A stretch of DNA of 64,000 bases from Chryseolinea serpens (GTDB lineage: Bacteria; Bacteroidota; Bacteroidia; Cytophagales; Cyclobacteriaceae): assembly GCF_900129725.1 (NCBI RefSeq), contig NZ_FQWQ01000006.1:538151-602150 (forward strand), read 5' to 3'. The position numbers were made by a program, and so were the translations under genes. A model generated the notes under the pieces. The model did not search any database and had not been told where the DNA came from. It saw nothing but the letters and a program-made list of their open reading frames with translations. Shown in pieces: positions 44,971 through 54,489 of this stretch. Numbering within the stretch: position 1 is the stretch's first letter; the number at the start of each line of letters is the position of its first letter.

Positions 44971-45591
44971 TTGCATCAACCGCTACAAATTGGCATCACC
45001 GGGGGCATTGGCTCAGGCAAAAGCCTGGTCAGCAGAATTTTCCGGGCACTAAACGTACCCACGTATGATGCTGACAGCCACGCGAAAGAACTAATGACCA
45101 CCGATGGAATACTCGTGCAACAGATCAAGAAAGAATTCGGAGAATTGTCGTTCCATGAGGATGGGAGCCTGAACCGTGGATACTTGAGCCGCACTGTGTT
45201 TAATGATGTAGAGAAGTTGGAAAGACTGAACCGTTTGGTGCATCCGCGGGTAGGCCAAAATTACAAACAGTGGGTGGAGCGTAACCGGCACCATCCCTAC
45301 GTCCTGAAAGAAGCAGCCCTGCTCTTTGAAGCGGGGTCTCATCAATCACTCGACAAAGTTATCGTGGTTCATGCTCCTGAGACCTTGCGAATACAACGTG
45401 TGCTCGCCCGAGACCCGCAGCGCACAGAAGAACAAGTAAAAGCCATCATCCGAAACCAAATGCCGGAAGAAGAAAAAATGAAACAGGCAGACCACATTGT
45501 CGTAAACGATGAAACAACGTTGCTGATTCCACAGGTTTTGGAGTTGCATCAACAGTTCATCGCTGTCGGTCTCGCTTCTTCACGCGCCTGA
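44971..45591 (+). CDS. coaE: dephospho-CoA kinase
   Basis: Last step of coenzyme A synthesis, 206 aa. The P-loop is GITGGIGSGKSLVSRIF (from residue 8), and VPTYDADSHAKELM, VHPRVGQNY and the acceptor-site DPQRTEEQVKAIIRNQM segments match CoaE. The start is a TTG at 44971, because no in-frame ATG or GTG lies before the P-loop. It begins 4 bp after the YbbR gene, so the two are probably translated together. Confidence 0.93.
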   Translation: MHQPLQIGITGGIGSGKSLVSRIFRALNVPTYDADSHAKELMTTDGILVQQIKKEFGELSFHEDGSLNRGYLSRTVFNDVEKLERLNRLVHPRVGQNYKQWVERNRHHPYVLKEAALLFEAGSHQSLDKVIVVHAPETLRIQRVLARDPQRTEEQVKAIIRNQMPEEEKMKQADHIVVNDETTLLIPQVLELHQQFIAVGLASSRA

Positions 45592-45640
45592 ACCGGAATC
45601 CATCCTTCGTGTTAATCTAAATAGCTATCGAACTTATAAT

Positions 45641-46693
45641 ATGCGTTCATTTTTGAGAATCAGTGGAGTATTTTTTGCCGTAGTGGCACTGGCATCGTGC
45701 GCGAAAAAGAAAGATTTTGCGACCGGTGGTAAGAAGCCGCAAGGACCGTTGGCGGTGGATGGATTTGTGGTAAGCGCCCGTTCGATCAGCGAAAAAATTG
45801 AAGTGCCCGGCTCGTTATTGCCTTTCGAAGAAACACCTATTCGCGCGGAAGTGGGAGGGCGCATCGTGCAATTGAACATCAAAGAGGGTGGTCTCGTCCA
45901 GGGTGGAACATTGTTGGTGAAATTGTTCGACAAAGACCTGCAAGCCAGTCTCCACAAGTTGGAAGTACAATTGCAGATCAAACAGAAGACCGAAGAACGC
46001 AGCAACGAACTGTTGAAGATCAATGGCATCAGCCAGCAAGACTATGATCTCAGCGCACTCGATGTAGAAAACCTGAAAGCGGATATCGAGTCTACCCGCA
46101 TCGCCATTTCCAAGACCGAGATCCGCGCGCCGTATACCGGCAGAGTTGGTTTACGCGGCATCAGTCTCGGTTCTTACATCGCGCCAACCGACATTATCAC
46201 TACGTTGCGCCAGGTTGACAAACTGAAGCTTGAATTTTCCATTCCGGAAAAATATGCCAAGGAGATCGTGGCCGGATATGTAGTCACCTTCATGGTCGAC
46301 GGCGGCAAGGACTATCACCGCGCCACCGTGATGGCCACCGAAAACAGCGTAGACGCCAACACGCGCACGCTCAAAGTGCGGGCCACGGTGAATGAGAACC
46401 ACCGCGAGCTGGTGCCTGGCGTATTTGCCAAGGTGAATTTGCAACTGGGTAAGGACGATCAAGCATTGCTGGTGCCTACCCAGGCCATTATTCCCACGGC
46501 ACGCGACAAGCAAGTCATTATACTCCGAAAAGACAGCGCCTCCTATACGGTGGTCGAAACCGGTATCCGCGACTCAGCCTTTGTTCAGATTGTGAAAGGG
46601 CTGAAAGTTGGCGACACCGTGATCACCACCGGGTTAATGGCCATCCGGCCGAATGCAAAGATTAAAGTCATGCGGGTTTCGTCCCAGAAGTGA
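45641..46693 (+). CDS. RND efflux pump periplasmic adaptor (membrane fusion protein)
   Basis: A 350-aa lipoprotein (lipobox LASC, Cys20) of the MFP family that bridges inner and outer membrane pump parts. A barrel-sandwich half-motif GSLLPFEETPIRAEVGGRIVQ, a coiled-coil hairpin (about 100-150), then IRAPYTGRVGLRGISLGSYI (second lipoyl half) and the beta-barrel domain follow. It is the first gene of a pump operon: the permease starts 31 bp later and the TolC-like gene overlaps the permease. Confidence 0.94.
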   Translation: MRSFLRISGVFFAVVALASCAKKKDFATGGKKPQGPLAVDGFVVSARSISEKIEVPGSLLPFEETPIRAEVGGRIVQLNIKEGGLVQGGTLLVKLFDKDLQASLHKLEVQLQIKQKTEERSNELLKINGISQQDYDLSALDVENLKADIESTRIAISKTEIRAPYTGRVGLRGISLGSYIAPTDIITTLRQVDKLKLEFSIPEKYAKEIVAGYVVTFMVDGGKDYHRATVMATENSVDANTRTLKVRATVNENHRELVPGVFAKVNLQLGKDDQALLVPTQAIIPTARDKQVIILRKDSASYTVVETGIRDSAFVQIVKGLKVGDTVITTGLMAIRPNAKIKVMRVSSQK

Positions 46694-46724
46694 CAGGATC
46701 ATTTTTTTCTAACGTCTTGAGGTT

Positions 46725-49700
46725 ATGAACATATCAGAAGTAAGTTTAAAACGTCCCGTCCTGGCGTTTGTGATGAACATCATCATTGTGCTGTTTGGGA
46801 TCATCGGTTTTAAATTTTTGGGCATTCGCGACTACCCGGCCATCGACCCGCCGAACGTGAACGTGCGCACGAGCTATTCGGGCGCCAACGCCGACATCAT
46901 CGAGTCGCAGATCACCGAGCCGTTGGAGAAATCCATCAACGGCATCGCCGGTATAAAGAACATCACGTCGTCGTCCAGCCAGGGCACCAGCAACATCAAC
47001 ATTGAGTTCGAATTGGGTGTGGATCTGGAAACCGCCACAAACGACGTGCGCGATAAAGTTTCACAGTCCACGCGTTCACTCCCGCAAGACCTCACGACGC
47101 CACCCGTCGTGTCGAAGGCCGACGCCAACTCCGACGCCATCATCTCCATGACGGTGCAGAGCAACACGCGCAATCCGCTTCAACTCACCGAGTATGCGAA
47201 CAACACGTTGGTGGAGCGGCTGCAAACCATTCCCGGCGTGAGCAGCGTGCAGGTTTGGGGTGAGAAAAAATACGCCATGCGCATCTGGCTCGACCCCGCG
47301 AAGCTAAGTGCCTACAGCCTCACGCCCCTGGATGTTCAGGCCGCGTTGAACAAAGAAAACATCGAACTTCCTTCGGGAAAGATCTCGGGCAACAACACCG
47401 AACTCACGGTGCGAACCTTTGGAAGACTCTACACGGAAGAAGATTTTGAAAATGTCATCATCAAATCAGCACCCAGCGGCGACATCCGCTTGAAAAATAT
47501 TGGTGAAGCGGTGCTGGGGCCGGAAAACGAAGAGTCGGTGTTGCGCGAAAGCAACATCCCCATGGTGGGCCTGGCCATCGTGCCACTGCCCGGTTCCAAC
47601 TATGTAGAGATCGCCAGCGAATTTTACAAACGCCTGGATCAAATCAAAAAAGAGGTGCCGGAAGACATTCAGTTGAGCATTGCCATGGACCAAACGGTGT
47701 TCATCCTGCGGTCTATTGAAGAAGTGGAGGAGACCCTCATCATTTCGTTCTTACTGGTGGTGCTCATCATCTATTTGTTCTTCCGCGATTTTGTTATTGC
47801 CATTCGCCCACTCATCGACATCCCGGTGTCATTGATTGCCACATTCTTTATCATGTACCTGCTGGGCTTTTCCATCAACGTGCTCACCATGCTGGGCATC
47901 GTGCTGGCTACCGGTCTCGTGGTGGATGACGGTATTGTGGTGACGGAAAACATTTACAAGAAATTGGAGGCCGGCATGAATAAATACCAGGCGGCCCTGG
48001 AGGGATCGAAAGAGATCTTCTTTGCCGTTATCTCCACGTCCATCACACTGGCTGTGGTGTTCCTGCCGATCTTATTCTTGCAAGGTTTTGTGGGACGTTT
48101 GTTCCGCGAATTCGGGATCGTGGTGGCCGGCGCCGTGCTGGTATCGTGCTTTGTGTCGCTCACCCTGACGCCCGTGTTGAGTGTGAAACTCACGCGCAGC
48201 CAGCATGAGCACTCGTGGTTCTATCGCGTGACCGAGCCCTTCTTCGCCGGCATGGAAAATGGTTATAGCCGGATGCTGGCGGCGTTCATGCGCGTTCGGT
48301 GGGTGGCGTTCGTGATCATCCTGGCGTGTATCGGCTCCTTCCTCATCATCGGTATGAACCTGCAATCGGAGCTCGCACCGATGGAAGACCGCAACCAATT
48401 CCGTCTGGCGCTTTCGGCCGTGGAAGGTACTTCCTACGATTACATGGACACGTACGTGCAGGACATGACCAAGTTCGTCATGGACTCCGTTCCGGAATAC
48501 AGAACCGCCCTTTCCGTGACCGCCCCTGGTTTTTCGGGTGCAGGCTCGGTGAATAGCGGATTTGTTCGCATCACGTTGTCCGATCCCCAGGACCGCAAGC
48601 GATCACAACAACAGATCGTGGACTACGTCGGAAAAAATCTGTCGCGTTTTCCGGAAGGCCGCGCGTTTGCCATACAAGAACAAACCATCTCCGTGAACCG
48701 GAGAGGAGGGCTCCCCGTTCAATTCGTGATCCAAAACAACAACTTCGACAAATTGCAAAAAGCGCTGCCCAAGTTCCTGGAAGCCGCCAACACGAACCCC
48801 GTGTTCCAGGGTGTGGACATCGATTTGAAATTCAATAAGCCCGAATTAAAAGTGGAGATCAACCGCCTGAAGGCTGCCCAACTCGGCGTGAGCGTTCAGG
48901 ATATAGCCCAGACGTTGCAGTTGGCCTATAGCAACCTGCGCTTTGGATACTTCACCAAGGAGGGCAAACAATACCAGGTGATGGGCCAGGTGGCCCGCCT
49001 GGACCGCGATGACCCGGACGATCTCAAGAACCTCTACGTCCGCACGTCGTCGGGTCAGCTCGTTTCGATCGACAACCTGGTGAACGTAGAAGAATCCACC
49101 ACACCGCCTTCGCTATATCACTTTAACCGCTACAAATCGGCCACGATCTCTGCTGGTCTGGCACCCGGAAAAACAATCGGCGACGGTATCGATGTCATGA
49201 ACGAAATTAAATCGCAGGTCCTCGACGATACCTTCACCACATCATTGGCAGGCACGTCGCGCGACTACGCAGAAAGCTCGAGCAATACGATGTTTGCGTT
49301 TTTGCTGGCCCTCGTGTTGATCTATCTGATCCTTGCCGCACAGTTTGAAAGCTTTGTCGATCCGTTTACGATCCTGTTCACGGTGCCGCTGGCCCTTGCC
49401 GGTGCGTTCATTGCGCTTTATATCTTTGGACAAACCCTGAATATTTTCTCGCAGATCGGCATGATCATGCTCATCGGTTTGGTGACGAAAAACGGTATCC
49501 TCATCGTGGAGTTTGCAAACCAAAAGCGTGAAGAGGGCATGACGCGGTTAGACGCTGTGCTGGAAGCTTCGCGTCTGCGACTTCGCCCGATCCTGATGAC
49601 CAGCCTGGCCATGGCCCTGGGTTCGTTGCCGTTGGCATTGTCGCTGGGAGCAGCGTCGACCAGCCGCCGGCCGTTGGGGATTGTGATCGTAGGGGGGGTG

Positions 49701-49841
49701 ATGTTCGCACTGATCCTCACCTTATTTGTGATCCCTGCCATGTATTCGTATTTGTCGCGTAAGAAAAAGCATGTTGACTTTGGTAAAGAATTTAAAAACG
49801 AAGAAGTCCCTAAAAAAGCGGAATTGGTTTATGAAGCGTAG
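46725..49841 (+). CDS. RND multidrug efflux permease (HAE1/AcrB type)
   Basis: A 1038-aa proton-driven inner-membrane pump. The layout has TM1 then a large periplasmic loop, TM2-6, TM7, a second large loop, TM8-12. LATGLVVDDGIVVTENIYKK in TM4 carries the Asp pair used for proton relay. Motifs such as SGANADIIESQITEPLEKS near the N-terminus and FGIVVAGAVLVSCFVSLTLT match AcrB/MexB. The C-terminus is short and charged. It is between its adaptor and its outer-membrane channel; the drug or metabolite exported is not apparent. Confidence 0.96.
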   Translation: MNISEVSLKRPVLAFVMNIIIVLFGIIGFKFLGIRDYPAIDPPNVNVRTSYSGANADIIESQITEPLEKSINGIAGIKNITSSSSQGTSNINIEFELGVDLETATNDVRDKVSQSTRSLPQDLTTPPVVSKADANSDAIISMTVQSNTRNPLQLTEYANNTLVERLQTIPGVSSVQVWGEKKYAMRIWLDPAKLSAYSLTPLDVQAALNKENIELPSGKISGNNTELTVRTFGRLYTEEDFENVIIKSAPSGDIRLKNIGEAVLGPENEESVLRESNIPMVGLAIVPLPGSNYVEIASEFYKRLDQIKKEVPEDIQLSIAMDQTVFILRSIEEVEETLIISFLLVVLIIYLFFRDFVIAIRPLIDIPVSLIATFFIMYLLGFSINVLTMLGIVLATGLVVDDGIVVTENIYKKLEAGMNKYQAALEGSKEIFFAVISTSITLAVVFLPILFLQGFVGRLFREFGIVVAGAVLVSCFVSLTLTPVLSVKLTRSQHEHSWFYRVTEPFFAGMENGYSRMLAAFMRVRWVAFVIILACIGSFLIIGMNLQSELAPMEDRNQFRLALSAVEGTSYDYMDTYVQDMTKFVMDSVPEYRTALSVTAPGFSGAGSVNSGFVRITLSDPQDRKRSQQQIVDYVGKNLSRFPEGRAFAIQEQTISVNRRGGLPVQFVIQNNNFDKLQKALPKFLEAANTNPVFQGVDIDLKFNKPELKVEINRLKAAQLGVSVQDIAQTLQLAYSNLRFGYFTKEGKQYQVMGQVARLDRDDPDDLKNLYVRTSSGQLVSIDNLVNVEESTTPPSLYHFNRYKSATISAGLAPGKTIGDGIDVMNEIKSQVLDDTFTTSLAGTSRDYAESSSNTMFAFLLALVLIYLILAAQFESFVDPFTILFTVPLALAGAFIALYIFGQTLNIFSQIGMIMLIGLVTKNGILIVEFANQKREEGMTRLDAVLEASRLRLRPILMTSLAMALGSLPLALSLGAASTSRRPLGIVIVGGVMFALILTLFVIPAMYSYLSRKKKHVDFGKEFKNEEVPKKAELVYEA

Positions 49842-51150
49842 GTTATTAACAGCGGTATGCTGTGCTATCATTTTTTCGGGAACCGTTGCCGCGCAGGAAA
49901 AGATTGAGTTGGATCAGGTGGTGGCATTGGCATTGGAGCAGAACTATGACGTGAGGCTCTTCAAGACCTATGAACAGCAAGGATCCACCGACGACAAATA
50001 TTCCGTCGGGGTGTTCTTGCCGGTCATCAACGCTACGGGTAGCCGCACGTGGAACTCTACGGATCAGAAGCAGATCTTGGCCAACGGTACTGAAACGCAA
50101 CGTCCCGGTGTAAAATCGAACAACTTGAACGCCGGCGTCCAACTGACCTGGACGTTGTTTGACGGAACGAAAATGTTTGCCACGCGCGGTCGGCTTTCAG
50201 AAATCGAAGCACAGGGGGAGTTGAACGTGAAGGCCCAAATGGTGAACACCATTGCGCAGGTAGTGAACAACTACTACAACGTGGTGCGCCAGGAGCAACA
50301 GTTGAAGGCCATCCTGGAGCAAATGTCGGTGAGCGAAGAGCGCGTGAAGCTGGCCGATCGCCGGTTGCAGGTGGGCACGGGTGCAAAGCCCGAATTGCTG
50401 CAAGCCAAGGTGGACCTGAACGCTCAGCGCACGGCCGTGCTGCAACAGGAAACCATCATTCAACAGCTGAAAGACCAGCTGAACGGCCTGGTGAACATGA
50501 AGCTACCGCCCAGCTATACCGTGACGGACACGATCATCATCAATCTCGACTTGAAGCAGGAGGACATCGCCTCCAATATCGAGAACACCAACTTCAGTCT
50601 GATGTCGTATAAAAAGAATGTCGACGTGGCAGCCTTCGCTCTCCGCGAGCGCCAGGGTGAACGTTATCCCATCTTTAACGCTACAACTTCCTACAACTAC
50701 TCGCGCGTGATCAACACGCTAGTTATCAACGACTTTACGCTACTGTATAACCAAAACAAGGGCCTCACCTACGGATTCACCTTGAGCATGCCCATCATGA
50801 ACGGGTTCAACAACCGGCGGAACATACAGCAGGCCCGCATTCTCATCGACCGGCAAACCATTTTATACAACCAGCAAAAGACGCTCGTGGATGTGGGGGT
50901 GAAGAATGCGTTTGTGAATTATGATAACGCCAAGAAGGTGTTGCTGATCGAAGAGGAGAACATTTCGGTGGCGAAGGAAAACTTATTCATCTCGCTGGAA
51001 AGCTTTAAACGCGGCGTGGCCACCTTCATCGAATTGCGCACCGCCCAACAAAGCTTGGCCGACGCCTACAACCGTTTGATCAACGCCCGCTACCTGGCCA
51101 AGATCGCCGAAACGGAACTGCTGCGCCTGAACAGCGGCTTGCTGAAATAA
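49831..51150 (+). CDS. TolC-family outer-membrane efflux channel
   Basis: A 439-aa exported protein of the TolC/OEP family that forms the exit duct for the RND pump. The start is the ATG at 49831; an earlier ATG (49771) lies inside the permease gene and adds only non-homologous residues. The signal peptide (RRLLTAVCCAIIFSGTVAAQ) is followed by two OEP repeats with long helices, such as KAILEQMSVSEERVKLADRR and NLFISLESFKRGVATFIELR. The start overlaps the permease stop by 11 bp, meaning coupled translation. Confidence 0.93.
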   Translation: MKRRLLTAVCCAIIFSGTVAAQEKIELDQVVALALEQNYDVRLFKTYEQQGSTDDKYSVGVFLPVINATGSRTWNSTDQKQILANGTETQRPGVKSNNLNAGVQLTWTLFDGTKMFATRGRLSEIEAQGELNVKAQMVNTIAQVVNNYYNVVRQEQQLKAILEQMSVSEERVKLADRRLQVGTGAKPELLQAKVDLNAQRTAVLQQETIIQQLKDQLNGLVNMKLPPSYTVTDTIIINLDLKQEDIASNIENTNFSLMSYKKNVDVAAFALRERQGERYPIFNATTSYNYSRVINTLVINDFTLLYNQNKGLTYGFTLSMPIMNGFNNRRNIQQARILIDRQTILYNQQKTLVDVGVKNAFVNYDNAKKVLLIEEENISVAKENLFISLESFKRGVATFIELRTAQQSLADAYNRLINARYLAKIAETELLRLNSGLLK

Positions 51151-51190
51151 TAGCGATCGATGTCGATTTTTTTTGATGAGGGCGTAAGGC

Positions 51191-51406
51191 TCAGATCTTG
51201 AGCAATTCGGCCAGCGTGATCTCCAGGGCGGAGGCTACCTCGTAGAGCGTGTAGGCCGTGGGGTTGGTGGTGCCCCGTTCCAATCGTTCAATGCTTTGGC
51301 GATCCTTGAGACAAACACGGGCCAATTCCGCCTGCGACCAGCCTTTCTTTTCCCGCAACAGGACGATCCGCTTCCCCAATTTCCGTGACAATTCCTGCTT
51401 TTTCAA
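51191..51406 (-). CDS. XRE-family helix-turn-helix regulator
   Basis: A small DNA-binding protein, about 71 aa. The HTH is LGKRIVLLREKKGWSQAELA followed by RQSIERLERGTTNPTAYTLYEVASALEITLAELL, a clear Cro/C1 fold. No ATG lies in frame near the domain; I give the TTG at 51406 as a working start. The frame stays open far upstream and into the antisense of the next gene, so the N-terminus is unsure. It is divergent from the 93-aa gene at 51516, and may control it. It could also be a solitary regulator. Confidence 0.65.
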   Translation of the reverse strand: MKKQELSRKLGKRIVLLREKKGWSQAELARVCLKDRQSIERLERGTTNPTAYTLYEVASALEITLAELLKI

Positions 51407-51467
51407 TCGTTTAGCGTTGTTGAGAGTAAGTTCCAGGAAATGCTTAAAAAATGTGTCATCATACTTG

Positions 51468-51498
51468 TTGACACCTGGTTTATTCTTTTTTATCTTCC
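51468..51498 (+). promoter_or_regulatory. Bacteroidetes-type promoter for the 93-aa gene
   Basis: TTG at 51468 and TATCTTCC at 51491 are 20 bp apart, a fair match to the -33/-7 consensus. It would start transcription about 10 bp before the ATG at 51516 and lies next to the HTH gene. Confidence 0.5.
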
Positions 51499-51515
51499 TG
51501 TTAAGCTTAGAGTTT

Positions 51516-51797
51516 ATGCCAGCGAAAAAGAAGACAACTAAACGTTCTCCCGCCTTGCCGGCGCCGTTCCGCCTCACGCGGGCCGGCATCCGCGAAGTCA
51601 ATAACCTCCTGGCGTTCACGTCTCCCGAAGACCTGCGCAACACGCTCATCGAGATGTATCACACCTACATCATGCAGCAGCACCATGCCCTGCCCGTCAA
51701 CTTCGACACCATGTCGGGTCAGATGTTCATCCTCCTGGAGACCCTTAAGCATCTCCAGCCCTCAGAAAAAAACCGGGATCGTAAGTCAAGGAATTAA
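51516..51797 (+). CDS. small protein of unknown function facing an HTH regulator
   Basis: A 93-aa protein with a basic N-terminus (MPAKKKTTKRSPALPAP) and a helical core (TRAGIREVNNLLAFTSPEDL and then RNTLIEMYHTYIMQQHHALP), ending in a Lys/Arg tail. No signal peptide or membrane segment is seen. A longer in-frame ORF begins at 51258 but the first 86 codons run antisense to the HTH gene, so I use the internal ATG. A promoter fits this start. Divergent placement beside a regulator suggests a small regulated unit; the function is unknown. Confidence 0.6.
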   Translation: MPAKKKTTKRSPALPAPFRLTRAGIREVNNLLAFTSPEDLRNTLIEMYHTYIMQQHHALPVNFDTMSGQMFILLETLKHLQPSEKNRDRKSRN

Positions 51798-52021
51798 CCC
51801 ACACTCGACGTTCAAAGAACAACCCTGAACCCGAATTGTTGGGCCATCCTAAGTCAGCACCAACCAACCGTACCAAATTTTCCATTCCAACCCGATCCTT
51901 GCTATTTGCACACGGATCAAAGATCATTTTCACGCCCTTCAAAATTTTGGTGATCATTTTTTTTGCCCATCCCAATCCTTTTTTCGACACCTTCGTTGAA
52001 TAGAAATCTAATCCCTCTTCC

Positions 52022-53209
52022 ATGATAAAGAGCGCTACAGCCCAACGCATTGAGTCCATAGACCTCCTACGCGGCATTGTGATGATCCTGATGGCCCTTG
52101 ACCACGTACGCGACTATTTTCACGCCGACGCTTTTCTTTACAATCCTGTCGACCTCAGCAAGACAAGTGTCACTTTATTTTTTACACGTTGGGTCACGCA
52201 CTTCTGCGCACCCGTGTTTGTTTTCCTGGCCGGCACCTCGGCGTTCCTGGTGGGAAGCCGGAAGGGAAAACAAGAGCTAACCGTTTTCCTGCTCAAGCGC
52301 GGTATCTGGTTGGTGGTACTGGAGCTGACGATCATAAATTTTTCATGGTTTTTTAATTTTCATTTTCCCTTGCCTTCGCTGTTTGTGATCTGGGCGTTGG
52401 GCATGGGCATGATCATTCTGTCGGTGTGCATCTACCTGCCGTTCCCCGTCATCCTGGGGCTGGGCATCGTGTTGGTGGCCGGTCATAATTTGCTGGACGG
52501 CGTTCACGTGGCCGGCGACGGTGCGGGCGCCATCCTGTGGTCGATCCTCCACGAATTCCACTTGTTCACACTGAGTCCCGACCGCAATTTATTCATCGGC
52601 TATCCGCTCATTCCCTGGACAGGCATCATGCTGCTGGGCTACTGTTTTGGTACGCTGTATACGTCTTCCGTTGCGGCAGCTGATCGGAAAAAAATATTGG
52701 TGTACCTGGGCACTTCTGCCATCGCGTTGTTTATCGTGATCCGCTTCTTCAACAGCTATGGCGATCCCAATCCATGGTCGGTGCAATCTTCTCCGGTCTA
52801 CACATTCCTGTCGTTCATCAACGTGACAAAATATCCGCCATCGCTGCTCTATGCGCTGATCACACTGGGTCCCGCGCTATTGCTGCTGGCGGGTGTGGAG
52901 GCCTGGAGGGGAAGCGTGGCGGCGGCGATCACCACGTTGGGTCGTGTGCCGATGTTCTACTACCTGCTTCATATTTATCTCATCCATATCCTGGCCATCA
53001 TCGCTGCTTTGGCAACGGGCTACCAGGTGTCTGATATGGTCTTCACCACGTGGGTGACCGACTCCCCGAACCTGAAAGGCTATGGCTTTGGATTGCCCGT
53101 GGTGTATCTCGTTTGGTTTGGGGTGGTCGGGGGCTTGTATCCTTTGTGCAAATGGTACGAACGCTATAAAGCAGAGCATCGCGCGCAGTGGTGGCTCAGC
53201 TATCTTTAG
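52022..53209 (+). CDS. DUF1624/HGSNAT-like membrane protein
   Basis: A 395-aa protein with about ten membrane segments. The opening RIESIDLLRGIVMILMALDHVRD is the family motif, with the conserved Arg and the His in DHVRD. Members are related to heparan-alpha-glucosaminide N-acetyltransferase and may move acyl groups across the membrane onto sugars. No acceptor is suggested by neighbours. It converges on the FKBP gene across a strong shared terminator. The 224-bp gap before it holds no plausible gene. Confidence 0.87.
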   Translation: MIKSATAQRIESIDLLRGIVMILMALDHVRDYFHADAFLYNPVDLSKTSVTLFFTRWVTHFCAPVFVFLAGTSAFLVGSRKGKQELTVFLLKRGIWLVVLELTIINFSWFFNFHFPLPSLFVIWALGMGMIILSVCIYLPFPVILGLGIVLVAGHNLLDGVHVAGDGAGAILWSILHEFHLFTLSPDRNLFIGYPLIPWTGIMLLGYCFGTLYTSSVAAADRKKILVYLGTSAIALFIVIRFFNSYGDPNPWSVQSSPVYTFLSFINVTKYPPSLLYALITLGPALLLLAGVEAWRGSVAAAITTLGRVPMFYYLLHIYLIHILAIIAALATGYQVSDMVFTTWVTDSPNLKGYGFGLPVVYLVWFGVVGGLYPLCKWYERYKAEHRAQWWLSYL

Positions 53210-53213
53210 TCAC

Positions 53214-53247
53214 AAAAAAAATCCCGGAGGTTGTCCGGGATTTTTTT
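53214..53247. terminator. bidirectional Rho-independent terminator
   Basis: ATCCCGGA/TCCGGGAT with loop GGTTG is flanked by seven A on one side and seven T on the other. It ends both convergent transcripts (DUF1624 and FKBP). Confidence 0.92.
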
Positions 53248-53263
53248 GTTAGGGGGATGCCGA

Positions 53264-54001
53264 TCAATTCACTTTGATCAGTTCCACTTCAAAGATCAGG
53301 GTCGAGAAAGGAGGGATGGTTCCTCCGGCGCCTTGCGCACCGTAGGCCAGTTCCTGGGGAATGAACACCACCCACTTGTCGCCTTCGTGCATAAGTTGGA
53401 GCACTTCGGTCCAGCCGGGAATGACTTCGTTCACACCAAAGGTAGCGGGCTCGCCACGGTCAACAGAACTGTCGAACACGGTACCGTCGGTGAGCTTGCC
53501 AATGTAGTGCACGGTAACTTTGTCCGTGGCCACAGGAGCTTTGCCTTTGCCGGTGGCCAGCACTTTGTATTGCAGACCGCTGGCGGTGGTCTTAATGCCT
53601 TCCTTGGCTTTGTTTTCGTTCAGGAATGCGACACCGGCTTGTTTCGCCTTTTCGTTCTTGGCTTCCATGGCACGGGTCATGTATTCCTGGACGGTGGCCA
53701 TAGCTTCTTGCTGCTCCATTTTCGGCTTCTTGCCTTGGAACACGTCTTTTACAGCAGCAATGAACAGGTCGACGTTGATGGAGTCGCCACCCTGGGTTTT
53801 CAGGTTGGAGCCTAAAAGCATGCCCAGGCCATAGCTGGCCTTATCGTGAATGTTGGTGGTGTCGAGGGTAACGATCTTCTCCATTTTGAGCTGCACGATT
53901 TGCGACTTCAATGAAGCCACCTCGGCCTGCAATTCTTTCTTGGATTGGGCGAGGAGTGTGGTGCTCACGAGGAGCGAAATACAAAAAACAAATAGTTTCA
54001 T
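53264..54001 (-). CDS. FKBP-type peptidyl-prolyl cis-trans isomerase
   Basis: Exported proline isomerase and folding factor, 245 aa. A signal peptide (LFVFCISLLVSTTLLAQ) is followed by a coiled-coil (KKELQAEVASLKSQIVQLKM), a helical FKBP_N dimerisation region (about 60-130) as in FkpA/Mip, and a C-terminal FKBP domain: VTVHYIGKLTDGTVFDSS, IPGWTEVLQLMHEGDKW and YGAQGAGGTIPP. The active-site residues Tyr, Asp, Phe, Trp and Tyr are kept. It is a single-gene unit. Confidence 0.94.
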   Translation of the reverse strand: MKLFVFCISLLVSTTLLAQSKKELQAEVASLKSQIVQLKMEKIVTLDTTNIHDKASYGLGMLLGSNLKTQGGDSINVDLFIAAVKDVFQGKKPKMEQQEAMATVQEYMTRAMEAKNEKAKQAGVAFLNENKAKEGIKTTASGLQYKVLATGKGKAPVATDKVTVHYIGKLTDGTVFDSSVDRGEPATFGVNEVIPGWTEVLQLMHEGDKWVVFIPQELAYGAQGAGGTIPPFSTLIFEVELIKVN

Positions 54002-54123
54002 GAGTATGCGGGAATATTAATAATGCCGCAAAGAAAACAAATAACCACACAAAAAAGTACGTAACCCCCTACAATTTAGCCGAGGTTTTTGCGCGGGCCG
54101 GTGACAAATCCGCAAACTCCGTT

Positions 54124-54131
54124 TACTTTTG
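54124..54131 (+). promoter_or_regulatory. -7 box for the DUF1330 gene
   Basis: TACTTTTG, a perfect TAnnTTTG match 49 bp before the ATG. No TTG is at the expected -33 spacing. Confidence 0.4.
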
Positions 54132-54179
54132 GCCTTCCCGCAAAAGCATCGATTTCGTCCATCCTAAAGCAGAAAATAC

Positions 54180-54470
54180 ATGAAAGCCTACATTATCGTT
54201 GATGTCACCGTGACCGATCCCGTGCGCTACGAAGACTACAAGAAACTGACCCTGGCGTCGCTTCGTCCGTTCGACGGTAAGTTTATCGTGCGTGGCGGTC
54301 CCACCGAGGCGCTGGAAGGCGATTGGAAACCGGGCCGCCTCGTGGTGCTGGAATTTCCCTCACCCGAGCAAGCCAAAGCCTGGTGGTCGTCGCCCGGCTA
54401 TGCGCCGGCCAAAGCCATCCGGCAAGAGGCGTCCACGGCCAATTTGTTGCTGGTAGAAGGCGTGGAGTAA
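54180..54470 (+). CDS. DUF1330 family protein
   Basis: A 96-aa ferredoxin-like alpha/beta-barrel protein of the DUF1330 family. The opening MKAYIIVDVTVTDPVRYEDYKK and the block KFIVRGGPTEALEGDWKPGR, then PSPEQAKAWWSSPGYAPAKAIR, match the family closely. Such proteins are dimeric and of unknown function. The gene is convergent with the GH5 gene (19-bp gap) and has its own -7 box. Confidence 0.9.
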   Translation: MKAYIIVDVTVTDPVRYEDYKKLTLASLRPFDGKFIVRGGPTEALEGDWKPGRLVVLEFPSPEQAKAWWSSPGYAPAKAIRQEASTANLLLVEGVE

Positions 54471-54489
54471 TCGATGATGAACCGGCTAT

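Noticed and set aside
51745..52077. 110-codon minus-strand frame in the gap before the DUF1624 gene
   Set aside because: It begins inside the DUF1624 coding region, has no recognisable domain, and no promoter or neighbours support it.
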